Of a stretch of DNA of 64,000 bases, positions 53,461-62,237 are shown one piece after another. A program made the translations under genes and the position numbers. Numbering within the stretch: the stretch's first letter is position 1; each line of letters begins with the position of its first letter. The stretch spans positions 248,001-312,000 of the forward strand of contig NZ_LR134433.1 of assembly GCF_900637865.1 (NCBI RefSeq), written 5' to 3'. This stretch comes from Legionella adelaidensis. GTDB lineage: Bacteria; Pseudomonadota; Gammaproteobacteria; Legionellales; Legionellaceae. The notes beneath the pieces are model-generated. The model did no database searches, was not told where the DNA came from, and was given only the letters and a program-made list of their open reading frames with translations.

Positions 53461-56148
53461 CTAATGCGCTTCATCCCAGTTACTTCCATAACCAATGGAA
53501 ACGACTAAGGGAACGGAAAGCTCCACCGTATTTTCCATTAACTTCTGGATGTATGGTTTGATCTGTTCAACCTCTTTTTCCAGTACCTCAAAAACTAACT
53601 CATCATGGACTTGCATAATCATACAAGCGTTTGGTTGCTCTTTCTCTTGCCAATCTCCTATGGCAATCATTGCTTTTTTAATAATATCTGCTGCGGTTCC
53701 TTGCATAGGGGCATTAATAGCCATGCGTTCTGCTGCTCTTTGACGCATGAGGTTTCTGGTATTAATCTCTGGTAAATGCAAACGTCTACCAAAAACTGTT
53801 TCCACATATCCTTGTTGGTGCGCTTGCTTACGTGTTCTTTCCATATATTCCAAGACACCTGGGTAACGCGTAAAGTAACGGTCAATGTATTCTTGTGCCA
53901 CTTGTCGCTCAACCCCTATTTGTTTAGCCAAGCCAAAAGAAGACATCCCGTAGATCAATCCAAAATTAACTGCTTTCGCACTGCGTCTTTGCTCAGAAGT
54001 TACTTTTTCTAATGAGGTATCAAAGATTTCACTGGCCGTCGCGGTATGGATATCTAATCCTAAAGAAAATGCTTTGAGTAAATTAGGGTCTTGTGATAAA
54101 TGAGCCATAATACGTAATTCAATTTGGGAGTAATCAGCGGCTAAAATGACATGATTTGGTGCCGCTTTAAAAGTTTTTCTTATTAATCTCCCCTCGTCAT
54201 TACGAATAGGAATATTTTGCAAATTGGGCTCACTGGACGATAGCCTACCTGTTGCTGCAACTGCTTGATTATAATTGGTGTGGACTCTTTGGGTTTGTTC
54301 GTTAATACATTTGGGCAAAGAATCAATATAAGTGGAAACTAATTTACTTAAGCTGCGGTATTCTAATATAACTGCGGGTAACCGATACTCATAAGCTAAC
54401 TCTTGCAATACAGCCTCTGCTGTAGAAGGTTGTCCAGTAGGTGTTTTTGCTAAAACGGGTAAATTTTGTTGGTGATAAAAAATTTCCAGTAACTGCTTGG
54501 GCGAATTTAAATTAAAAGGCTTGCCGGCCAAATCCCAGGCTTCCTTTTCTAAATCGGCCATTTTTACCTTTAACCGCTCACCATGACGTTCTAAAGCACC
54601 CTTGTCAATGAGAACACCTTTACGTTCCATATTGCCTAAAACAGTGAGCAAGGGAATTTCAATTTCATGAAGTACGCGTTTCAATTTTTCATCTAATAGC
54701 GAATAAAGCGCTTTATGTAAACGAAGAATTATTTGTGAGTCTTCCGCTGCATATTGACCAGCCGGCTCAAGAGGAATTTGCTCTAAACGTAATTGCTTTG
54801 CACCGCTTCCCACTACATCATTAAATGAAATAGTTTTATAGCCTAAATATTTTAACGACAGAGAATCAATATCATGACGTACTGCTGTACTATTTAAAAC
54901 ATAGGACTCCAGCATAGTATCTGATTCTATTCCTAATAAATTAACATCATGATTTTTCAAGATAATATAGCTATATTTTAAATTATGACCAATTTTTTTA
55001 ATTGTAGGATTTTCAAAAATGGGTTTTAGTTTCTCTATTACATTCCCAGCAGTAAAAGAAAGATTTTCGACTAAGTGTTTAACCGGTATGTAAAATGATT
55101 TTTCTGCTTCTGTTGCGAATGTAAAACCAATAATCTCTGCGCACATGGCAAATTCATTATTCGTTTTAATATCGAACGCAAATACAGAGCATTCGGTTAA
55201 AGTCTGTAGTAAATATTGAAATTGGGATTGATTAGTAACCAGTTCATAATTAATTTCTTGCGGTTTTAAAACTTTTAGCTCGGCACTCGTTTTTTCTTCT
55301 TCCTCAAGTAACTCCTTCAACCAGTTTCTAAATTCCAGGTCACGCACAAACTGAATGAGTCGCTCCCGGTGAGGTGCTTTAGGAGTTAAATCAGCAATTG
55401 TAATAGGTAAACTAACATCGGTACGGATAGTGACTAATTTTTTAGAAAGCGGTAAATAACGAAGGCTATCGCGCAAATTCTCACCAATCTTTCCCGTAAT
55501 TTTATCCGCATGTGCGATCAGCTCATCTAAAGTTTGAAAATCAGCTAGCCATTTAGCTGCAGTCTTAGGGCCGCATTTATTAACCCCTGGAATATTGTCA
55601 GTGGCATCCCCTACTAAGGTTAGGTAATCAATAATTTGCTGAGGTGCCACTCCAAATTTTTCTTTAACTGTTGCCGGGTTCAAAATAACATTGGTCATTG
55701 TGTTAATGAGGATTACATTCTCATTAACCAATTGGGCAAAGTCTTTGTCACCCGTAGAAATAACCACAGGAATGTTTTGTAATGTCGCTTGCGTAGCTAA
55801 GGTGCCAATCACATCATCGGCTTCCACTCCTTCTATCGTTAACAAAGGAAGACCCATGGCCTCTAGCAAACTTAACAAGGGTTTAAATTGACAACTTAAC
55901 TCATTGGGCATTGCTTGACGATTGGCTTTATATTCAGGATACCACTCATCTCTAAACGTTTTTCCCGCGGCATCAAATACAACCGCTATTTGTTGAGGTT
56001 GATAGTCTTTAATAAGTTTTTTTATCATATTGGCCACCCCATAAACCGCTCCGGTAGGTTGACCTTTAGACGTCACTAACGGCGGTAGGGCATGAAAAGC
56101 ACGAAAAAAATAAGAAGAGGCATCAACCAAAACCAAGGGGGAGGTCAT
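53461..56148 (-). CDS. polA: DNA polymerase I with a degenerate 3'-5' exonuclease site
   Basis: An 895-residue Pol I. The 5' nuclease domain (about 1-290) is complete ('DAAGKTFRDEWYPEYKANR', 'EADDVIGTLA', 'STGDKDFAQLV'). So is the polymerase domain ('ADYSQIELRIMAHLS', 'RRSAKAVNFGLIYG', 'QVHDELVFEV'). In the middle exonuclease domain two of the four metal ligands are changed. D326 and D470 match E. coli D355 and D501, but K328 replaces E357 and S393 replaces D424. Proofreading is probably lost, as in several other Pol I enzymes. The protein should still remove primers and fill gaps. Its start is two bases after the lpxD stop. Confidence 0.96.
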   Translation of the reverse strand: MTSPLVLVDASSYFFRAFHALPPLVTSKGQPTGAVYGVANMIKKLIKDYQPQQIAVVFDAAGKTFRDEWYPEYKANRQAMPNELSCQFKPLLSLLEAMGLPLLTIEGVEADDVIGTLATQATLQNIPVVISTGDKDFAQLVNENVILINTMTNVILNPATVKEKFGVAPQQIIDYLTLVGDATDNIPGVNKCGPKTAAKWLADFQTLDELIAHADKITGKIGENLRDSLRYLPLSKKLVTIRTDVSLPITIADLTPKAPHRERLIQFVRDLEFRNWLKELLEEEEKTSAELKVLKPQEINYELVTNQSQFQYLLQTLTECSVFAFDIKTNNEFAMCAEIIGFTFATEAEKSFYIPVKHLVENLSFTAGNVIEKLKPIFENPTIKKIGHNLKYSYIILKNHDVNLLGIESDTMLESYVLNSTAVRHDIDSLSLKYLGYKTISFNDVVGSGAKQLRLEQIPLEPAGQYAAEDSQIILRLHKALYSLLDEKLKRVLHEIEIPLLTVLGNMERKGVLIDKGALERHGERLKVKMADLEKEAWDLAGKPFNLNSPKQLLEIFYHQQNLPVLAKTPTGQPSTAEAVLQELAYEYRLPAVILEYRSLSKLVSTYIDSLPKCINEQTQRVHTNYNQAVAATGRLSSSEPNLQNIPIRNDEGRLIRKTFKAAPNHVILAADYSQIELRIMAHLSQDPNLLKAFSLGLDIHTATASEIFDTSLEKVTSEQRRSAKAVNFGLIYGMSSFGLAKQIGVERQVAQEYIDRYFTRYPGVLEYMERTRKQAHQQGYVETVFGRRLHLPEINTRNLMRQRAAERMAINAPMQGTAADIIKKAMIAIGDWQEKEQPNACMIMQVHDELVFEVLEKEVEQIKPYIQKLMENTVELSVPLVVSIGYGSNWDEAH

Positions 56149-56150
56149 AC

Positions 56151-57200
56151 TTACTTGCTCTCCTGACGCTCTAACCGCTCCGCTAAATCCGTTACTTTCT
56201 CATTAAGAGTACGTAAATTTTTGCGCATTAAAGGAATACGGGTAGTTGCCAATTCTTGCTCAATCGCTTTATCTTTCGGACGGGCAGGATTACCCAAATA
56301 GATATTGCCTTGCTTTAAATGCTTTTTCGGAGGAACGCCTGCTCTAGCACCAAGGATTACTCCATCGTCAATTTTTACGTGATCACTCACGCCCACATTG
56401 GCCGCAAAAATCACGTGGTTTCCACTCGTCGTGCTACCAGCTATTCCAGTAAATGCGCAGAGAATGTTATGTTGGCCCAGTTTAACCGAATGAGCCACCT
56501 GGACGAGATTATCTATTTTTGTCCCTTTACCAATGACAGTAGCCCCAAGTGTTGCCCTATCAATAACCGTATTCGCGCCAATTTCTACATCATCCTCAAT
56601 TTGAACAATTCCCACATGTGGAACTTTTAAATGTTCTCCGTCATCAAAGGTATAACCAAAACCATCCGAACCAATGACACTAGAGGCATGAATAATAACG
56701 CGCGAACCAATTTTAGAATTATTATAAACAGTGACATGAGGATGCAAAACAGTATGACTGCCAACAGTCACATTTTCACCAATATGAACATTGCTTTTAA
56801 TAATACAGTGATCGCCAATAATACTGCCATCTTCAATGACTACATAAGGAGCAATAGAAACGTCATTACCTATTACTACATTTTCACCAATAACTGCTGT
56901 TTTATGTATTCCAGGATTGGGCTTTTTTTCAGGGTAATAATGGCTTAACAATTTTATAAAAGCTTTAAACGGATGAGAGACTTGGATAACGGGCTTATTT
57001 ATTCCCTCTACCCCAGTTGTTACCAAAATAGCACTAGCATCTGAGGACTCGGCCTGTTTTAGATTCTCTTTACCTTCTGCAAATACTAAAGAACCCACTT
57101 TTATATTATCAATAGGAGAGAGGCTAGTAATACATAGATCACTATTACCCACGACGATACCTTGCACTATTGCGGCAATTTCAGAAAGAGATGCATTCAT
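56151..57200 (-). CDS. lpxD: LpxD, UDP-3-O-acylglucosamine N-acyltransferase
   Basis: A 349-residue protein with an N-terminal uridine-binding domain (about 1-95), a long left-handed beta-helix of hexapeptide repeats (about 100-310), and the catalytic His in '[13 protein letters not shown]'. A C-terminal helix follows ('[18 protein letters not shown]'). It adds the N-linked acyl chain in lipid A synthesis. It stands apart from the usual bamA-fabZ-lpxA cluster and next to a ketoacyl synthase, so it may be a paralogue for an alternative acyl chain. Two bases separate it from polA. Confidence 0.94.
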   Translation of the reverse strand: MNASLSEIAAIVQGIVVGNSDLCITSLSPIDNIKVGSLVFAEGKENLKQAESSDASAILVTTGVEGINKPVIQVSHPFKAFIKLLSHYYPEKKPNPGIHKTAVIGENVVIGNDVSIAPYVVIEDGSIIGDHCIIKSNVHIGENVTVGSHTVLHPHVTVYNNSKIGSRVIIHASSVIGSDGFGYTFDDGEHLKVPHVGIVQIEDDVEIGANTVIDRATLGATVIGKGTKIDNLVQVAHSVKLGQHNILCAFTGIAGSTTSGNHVIFAANVGVSDHVKIDDGVILGARAGVPPKKHLKQGNIYLGNPARPKDKAIEQELATTRIPLMRKNLRTLNEKVTDLAERLERQESK

Positions 57201-57228
57201 TGAAAACCTATTCTCACAAATTTTGAAT

Positions 57229-57277
57229 TATACCCAAGATCCTTCAAAATGCTAGATTTTGAAGGATCTTGGGTATA
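57229..57277. repeat. Perfect 22-base inverted repeat between the ketoacyl synthase and lpxD genes
   Basis: The arms 57229-57250 and 57256-57277 are exact complements around loop GCTAG. They contain CCCAAGATCCTTCAAAAT, related to the palindrome at 40036-40072. As RNA it forms a very stable hairpin in the 119-base gap and could terminate or attenuate transcription into lpxD. Confidence 0.75.
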
Positions 57278-57319
57278 TAGCGCGTGTGCTGAGAAGTATC
57301 GACTATTAAGGTTTTTTCA

Positions 57320-58543
57320 TTAAAATCTGCGCAAAATTAAAGCAGCATTAGCTCCGCCAAAGGCAAAATGATTGGAAAGAGCGATATCAATATGCTTCTT
57401 ACGTGCAATTTGAGGCACATAATCTAAATCGCATAAGGGATCAGGAATATCTAAATTAATAGTCGGCAATAATATTTCATTTTTTAAACTTAAAATTGTA
57501 GCAATAATTTCCATCGCACCTGCCGCGCCAATAGCATGACCGGTCATTGCCTTTTGCGCCGTAATTGGAATTTCATAAGCCCGCGCCCCAAAAACGGTTT
57601 TGATAGTTTGCGTTTCTGTTAAGTCATTTAACTGGGTACCCGTTCCATGTGCATTGATATATTGTATATCTCCCACGGCAACCCGCGCATCATCAAGTGC
57701 CGCATTAATAGCGCGAACCTGGCCTTGGGAATGTGGGGCAGTTACATGATAAGCATCACAACTTGCACCAAAACCAATGATCTCTCCATATATTTGCGCA
57801 CCACGTGCTTGCGCATGCTGTAACTCTTCTAAAATTAGAATCCCTGCCCCATCTGCCATTACCATCCCGTCACGATTTTTATCAAACGGTCTACTAGCTT
57901 TAGCGGGATTTTCATTGTGTGTAGACATGACCCGCAATTTACACCAAGCTGCCATTATAGTTTCCCACACTAACGACTCTGTTCCTCCGCAGAGTGCAAT
58001 GGAGAGATGCCCATTATTAATTTGTTGGTATGCGTGGCCTATTGCTTCTGCAGAAGAAACACAGGCATTTGAAATAGTAGAATTAGGTCCACCCATCTCG
58101 AAAGCAATAGCGATATGATTAGCAATAGAATTGGGCATTCCCCGAATCACACTTAAGGCAGGAATCTTTTTCCAGTTTTCTGTATAAAATGCCTTATAAG
58201 CACCTTCTAATTCAGGCGTACCGCCCAAACTGGTTCCAATATAAACACCCGCGTTTTGTAATTCTTGGGAGGTTAATCCAGCTCGTTCAATAGCATGATG
58301 AGCACAATACAAAGAATATTGGGCCGCGCGTGGATAGCGCTTGTGTTTATCAAACTCCGGGAGATGCGTTAATGAGAGGTCAGTAATTTCACCGGCTATT
58401 TGCGTTGTATATGGAGAAGGGTCATAGGACTGAATGCGCTTAATCCCACAATTACCAGCAACAGCATTCTCCCAAAATTTCTCTAAACCGCTGCCAATAG
58501 AGGAAGAAATCTCCATTCCTGTAACAACAACCCTTTTCTTCAT
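57320..58543 (-). CDS. Beta-ketoacyl-ACP synthase II-like (FabF family)
   Basis: A 407-residue thiolase-fold enzyme with the Cys-His-His triad: C161 in 'SNACVSSAEA', H299 in 'NAHGTGTQLND' and H336 in 'MTGHAIGAAGAME', with K331 nearby. The C-terminal loop reads 'SNHFAFGGANA' instead of the usual 'SNSFGFGGTNA'. It extends acyl chains by condensing malonyl-ACP. It is not in a fab cluster; its neighbour is lpxD. It may be a paralogue that makes acyl chains for the envelope, which is an inference from context. Confidence 0.92.
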   Translation of the reverse strand: MKKRVVVTGMEISSSIGSGLEKFWENAVAGNCGIKRIQSYDPSPYTTQIAGEITDLSLTHLPEFDKHKRYPRAAQYSLYCAHHAIERAGLTSQELQNAGVYIGTSLGGTPELEGAYKAFYTENWKKIPALSVIRGMPNSIANHIAIAFEMGGPNSTISNACVSSAEAIGHAYQQINNGHLSIALCGGTESLVWETIMAAWCKLRVMSTHNENPAKASRPFDKNRDGMVMADGAGILILEELQHAQARGAQIYGEIIGFGASCDAYHVTAPHSQGQVRAINAALDDARVAVGDIQYINAHGTGTQLNDLTETQTIKTVFGARAYEIPITAQKAMTGHAIGAAGAMEIIATILSLKNEILLPTINLDIPDPLCDLDYVPQIARKKHIDIALSNHFAFGGANAALILRRF

Positions 58544-58577
58544 GCGGCATCCTCATTATTTTTAGAACTTGTCTTTA

Positions 58578-58618
58578 AACCTAAATTTGGCAGATGAATC
58601 TACTGCCGAATTTAGGTT
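58578..58618. terminator. Stable hairpin between the GNAT and ketoacyl synthase genes
   Basis: The 16-base arms AACCTAAATTTGGCAG (58578-58593) and CTGCCGAATTTAGGTT (58603-58618) pair with one wobble around a nine-base loop. The arm continues into TTTAAA on the minus strand, so a T-run is weak. It may terminate the upstream minus-strand transcript or be a further repeat. Confidence 0.4.
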
Positions 58619-58651
58619 ACAGGCTTTTTAGCATACAATAGCATCCCACTC

Positions 58652-59524
58652 TTATTCTAACAATGGCATACAAATCTTCAGCGGAAGGGACCAATAATCA
58701 TAAGCATTTGTAAGACGAAAACCCAAATCCGTGTACAATTTTAACGCACCTTTGTTCTTGGATTCAACCTCTAGAAATAAGTTATACACTTTTTTTCTAT
58801 TGGCATGATTTATACAAAAAGAAAGTAACTCTTTACCATATCCCTTTTTTTGAAAAGCTGGCAGGATACCAATATCAGAAAAACGCGCGCGTTTGTTTTT
58901 ATCCCATCTAATATGCGCCTTGCCAATAGGAAAAGAATCGAACCTTGCCAAGAAAACAGTATACCTTCTATCAACTATTAATTTCTTAAATCGCAGCGTC
59001 ATCTCTTCTGTCACACTGTTGAAACAAGCATGATCTATTTTTACCAAGTGAGGAATATCTTCTTCTTTTACTTCCTCTATTACTAATTTATTTGCATATT
59101 CGATGGCATTAGCGTCACTGCGAGCCAACTCAAACTCACTAGAAAGATAGACTCCCCCAAAAGGGGCGAGCCATTTTTCCCCTTTTCCCTGCGGTGTGGA
59201 AAAAATGAGCGTATCAAAGGTTGTTTCTGACTGTAAAACCGTAATGGCTTTCTTTAATAATTTCCTGGCAATATTTTGTTTTCTAAATTCTGGAGAAACG
59301 AGCAAGGCAATTTCAAAAGCATGAGTATAGAAGCGAAAAGCACTTAAAAATCCAATTAATCTATTATTTTGCACATATAAAAAATTACATAATAATTCAC
59401 GCGGTGTTTTTAAAATATGCTCATATAATGGGATAGACGCACCATCCTCTTGCAAGCATTCTTCTTTTAATTCCTGCAATGCTTTCAGCTGTTCCGTGGT
59501 TACTTGGTTATTTTGAATAATCAT
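58652..59524 (-). CDS. Tandem GNAT acetyltransferase-like protein
   Basis: A 290-residue protein with two GNAT-like domains. The first (about 1-130) has 'VSPEFRKQNIARKLLKKA'. The second (about 140-285) has the acetyl-CoA loop 'IGILPAFQKKGYGKELL' and the 'NKGALKLYTDLGFRL' C-terminal strand. No signal or membrane segment. Tandem GNATs include mycothiol-synthase-like and antibiotic-modifying enzymes; no substrate can be named. It is followed by a stable hairpin and preceded by the purine permease gene on the same strand. Confidence 0.85.
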   Translation of the reverse strand: MIIQNNQVTTEQLKALQELKEECLQEDGASIPLYEHILKTPRELLCNFLYVQNNRLIGFLSAFRFYTHAFEIALLVSPEFRKQNIARKLLKKAITVLQSETTFDTLIFSTPQGKGEKWLAPFGGVYLSSEFELARSDANAIEYANKLVIEEVKEEDIPHLVKIDHACFNSVTEEMTLRFKKLIVDRRYTVFLARFDSFPIGKAHIRWDKNKRARFSDIGILPAFQKKGYGKELLSFCINHANRKKVYNLFLEVESKNKGALKLYTDLGFRLTNAYDYWSLPLKICMPLLE

Positions 59525-59536
59525 AAATGAAAGAAG

Positions 59537-60814
59537 TTAACTAATTATAAAAAAGAGAATAAATAAGACACTTAAAATAATAACTAAGGGACTTACTTTC
59601 TGACGTGTAAGTATTTTTAATAATGTATATAAAATAATCCCAGCCCCCACTCCATTAGCAATAGAAGAAGTAAAAGGAATCATCATTATCGTTAACATAC
59701 AAGGGGCTATCTCACTAATATCTTTTAATTTAAGCTCACAAACATGGCTCATCATAGAACAAGCAACATATAACAGTGCTGGTCCTACTGCATACGAAGG
59801 AATAGCTTTTGCTAAGGGATAGAAAAATAACATCAACAAAAAGCCAATCGCTATCACTACCGCAGTTAAGCCGGTTCTTCCACCAGCCTCTAAACCTGCG
59901 GCGGATTCAATAAATGGCGAGGTACTTGAAGAGCCCAGCATTCCCGCTACTATAGAGGCTGCAGCATCTGCAGTAAGGCTTCTACTAACCAAATTGGAAT
60001 AATTAGCTTTCTCTCGAAAAACGGAACGATTTAGTAAACCAATTAAAGTTCCGGTAGCGTCAAATACTGCAATTAAAAAGAAGGCAAATGTAGCTTTTAA
60101 TGCAGACGGGTTCGCAAACCCTGAGAAATCCAGCTTAAATAAAGTAGGTTTTATCGAAGGGGGGGTACTCATAACTCCATGCCAGTGCGTTAATCCTAAC
60201 AAAAAGCTAATAAGAGTAACCGCTAAAATACCTAAAATAATTGCTCCGCTGATTTGATAAAAATCGAGGACTAAAATAATAAAAAACCCTAAAAAAAATA
60301 AGAGGGCTTCGGGCCTACCCAAATTTCCCAAATCCATAAGAGTATGTTTGGAACTAACAATAATTTGATTGTTTTCTAAAGAAATAAGCGCAATTAATAA
60401 ACTAATCCCAATTAATATCGCAATTTGCAAATTGGCAGGAATAGCTTCAACGAGCAGTCTACGTAACCGCGTTAAGCTCACTACAAGAAACAAACAGCCC
60501 GAAACAAAAACCATAGCAAGCGCATGGTGCCACGGTATGCCCATTCCTTGAACGACACTGTAGGAAAAATAAATATTAAGCGCCATACCAGGCGCAACTC
60601 CAATAGGAGTGTTGGCAAAAAATCCAGTTAACGCGCAAGCAAAAGCGGTAACGAGACAGGTAGCTGTAAAAACAGAGCCTTGATCCATGCCCGCATCACT
60701 TAATATGCTTGGGTTGACAAAGACAATGTAAGCCATTGTTAAAAAGGTAGTAATACCAGCGAGAATTTCCGTTTTATAAAAAGACGAAGGTCTCTTTTCT
60801 GTTGATGAATTCAT
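59537..60814 (-). CDS. NCS2/AzgA-type purine permease
   Basis: A 425-residue inner-membrane protein with 12 or more hydrophobic segments. 'TEILAGITTFLTMAYIVFVNPSIL' at the N terminus, 'GVAPGMALNIYF' and 'FDATGTLIGL' are signatures of the AzgA/PbuG branch, which imports hypoxanthine, guanine or adenine with protons. It lies 12 bases before the GNAT gene and 5 bases after the RMD1 gene on the same strand, so the three may form a transcription unit. Confidence 0.92.
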   Translation of the reverse strand: MNSSTEKRPSSFYKTEILAGITTFLTMAYIVFVNPSILSDAGMDQGSVFTATCLVTAFACALTGFFANTPIGVAPGMALNIYFSYSVVQGMGIPWHHALAMVFVSGCLFLVVSLTRLRRLLVEAIPANLQIAILIGISLLIALISLENNQIIVSSKHTLMDLGNLGRPEALLFFLGFFIILVLDFYQISGAIILGILAVTLISFLLGLTHWHGVMSTPPSIKPTLFKLDFSGFANPSALKATFAFFLIAVFDATGTLIGLLNRSVFREKANYSNLVSRSLTADAAASIVAGMLGSSSTSPFIESAAGLEAGGRTGLTAVVIAIGFLLMLFFYPLAKAIPSYAVGPALLYVACSMMSHVCELKLKDISEIAPCMLTIMMIPFTSSIANGVGAGIILYTLLKILTRQKVSPLVIILSVLFILFFIIS

Positions 60815-60819
60815 ATCAC

Positions 60820-61629
60820 CTAGAAGTGAAAGTTAACCACACCAAATATTATTTCAATAGCAATCAAAAATATAATAATTACTTCTAAACTATGAGAGTG
60901 GCGATTTTCGAGATAGCCATTAAACATTTCAAAAATTTCACTGAGAGTATTGAGACGGTGATTGATTGCATTAACACGGCGTTGAATATGTAAATAGCGT
61001 TCTAGCATAATGTAGTATTCTTCCAACGTTGGGTGTTGCCAAAAATATTTTGGATGATAGAGAAAGTTACTAATTAAATTCATTTCACTTTTAGCGCCAA
61101 GAATCTCACCAATAATTTGTCTTATCTCATTACGAGTAACTGCCATTTCACCCTCAGAAGAAAGGCTATGAATTAAAGGAGTATATTTTTCGATTAATGC
61201 TTCAATAATAGTTTCAAAATATTGTAATTTTACCGATTGAGAAAACCCGTAAGAAAGACTTAACTTGACCTCCTCACTCTCACCTTCAGCCTCAATACCA
61301 ATACAATCCACGTCGAAATAATCATGAGGTTCGATTGTAGTTCTATCGTTATAACGAAATGAAAATTCGTCATGCACCGGAAAAGTTACAAGTTTATTGG
61401 CAAATTGTTTAATCGCCTCTAGATAATCGTTCACTTTATACCGCTTCACACCCCACGATACTATCGTGCCATTTTTAAAAACAAAAATGGTTTCATCTGC
61501 TTCAGCGTTATTAATTTTTACAACATCACGTAGCTTGGAAGAGGTATAACCTTTTAACGTGGATTTATAATGATGATCTAATCTTGCCAGGTCAATTTTA
61601 TTTGCAATACAAAAGCTTAAACATTCCAT
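60820..61629 (-). CDS. RMD1/DUF155-family membrane protein
   Basis: A 269-residue protein with 'ETIFVFKNGTIVSWGVKRY' near residue 46, the DUF155 signature. Helices with 'VNAINHRLNTLSEIFEMFNGYLENRHSHSLEVIIIFLIAIEIIFG' follow, the last being a C-terminal membrane segment. In yeast and chloroplast relatives the family is organellar (Rmd1, Rmd8, Rtr-like proteins); bacterial function is not established. It ends with 'VNFHF'. It probably shares a transcript with the purine permease, five bases away. Confidence 0.82.
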   Translation of the reverse strand: MECLSFCIANKIDLARLDHHYKSTLKGYTSSKLRDVVKINNAEADETIFVFKNGTIVSWGVKRYKVNDYLEAIKQFANKLVTFPVHDEFSFRYNDRTTIEPHDYFDVDCIGIEAEGESEEVKLSLSYGFSQSVKLQYFETIIEALIEKYTPLIHSLSSEGEMAVTRNEIRQIIGEILGAKSEMNLISNFLYHPKYFWQHPTLEEYYIMLERYLHIQRRVNAINHRLNTLSEIFEMFNGYLENRHSHSLEVIIIFLIAIEIIFGVVNFHF

Positions 61630-61733
61630 GAGTAATTACCGTAGAAATACCACATGTGGCATCTTTGTTAGAATCCATGAGATGATAGATTATAACTTAT
61701 GGCCCATAGGAAAGGCTACATCCTAATTTTTTC

Positions 61734-62012
61734 TTATGCCGTTTCCATAGACTCTAATGCCTCTCGTCCTGGAAAAGCTTTTTTTCTATCAGTAACCCCA
61801 CTTAACCATTGTGGACAAACTTCTAAAATTTCAGCGATTTTATTTAATTGATCTTCAGCCGGAGAGATATTGCCAAAAATCATAGCATTAGCAAGATGAC
61901 GTGTGACTCCAAACACTTTAGCCACTGCTTTTGTTTTTTCAGTTACATCTTCGGGAAAGCCCAGTAGAGAAAGTTCACGATTAAAACGCTGGGAAAATAC
62001 TTTGCTATTCAT
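61734..62012 (-). CDS. Small HTH (Cro/CI-like) DNA-binding protein
   Basis: A 92-residue protein whose middle part 'KAVAKVFGVTRHLANAMIFGNI' followed by 'LNKIAEILEVCPQWLSG' (about 29-70) fits an XRE-type helix-turn-helix. It resembles small phage-repressor-like regulators. Its own spacers on both sides are about 100-225 bases. Target unknown; the preceding gene on the same strand is gcvPB, but a strong terminator separates them. Confidence 0.72.
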   Translation of the reverse strand: MNSKVFSQRFNRELSLLGFPEDVTEKTKAVAKVFGVTRHLANAMIFGNISPAEDQLNKIAEILEVCPQWLSGVTDRKKAFPGREALESMETA

Positions 62013-62160
62013 TTTTCACTCCATGAAAAAGCATTAATAAAAGAAACCCTTTCCTAACTTGAGAATCATCGCTGAATCATAAGCAATCCTTCCGTGGATC
62101 TGGCATTGTTATAACGTATTTTTACCTTCTAGCAAAGCGTTTTATTAAGAAACAAAAAAA

Positions 62161-62230
62161 TGTAGGTTGGTGCCAAAGGCCCAACTTTCATTAGTGAGAT
62201 TGTTGTTGGGCCTATCGGCGCCAACCTACA
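62161..62230 (-). terminator. Dispersed palindromic repeat, copy 3, acting as gcvPB terminator
   Basis: A 70-base palindrome of the GTAGGTTGG family. The arms TGTAGGTTGGTGCCAAAGGC (plus) and GCCTATCGGCGCCAACCTACA pair at most positions. On the minus strand it begins seven bases after the gcvPB stop and is followed immediately by seven T (the A-run 62154-62160), giving a classic rho-independent terminator. The left arm has the TGCCAAAGG form seen in copy 1, the right arm the CGCC form seen in copy 2. Confidence 0.8.
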
Positions 62231-62237
62231 ATTATTT

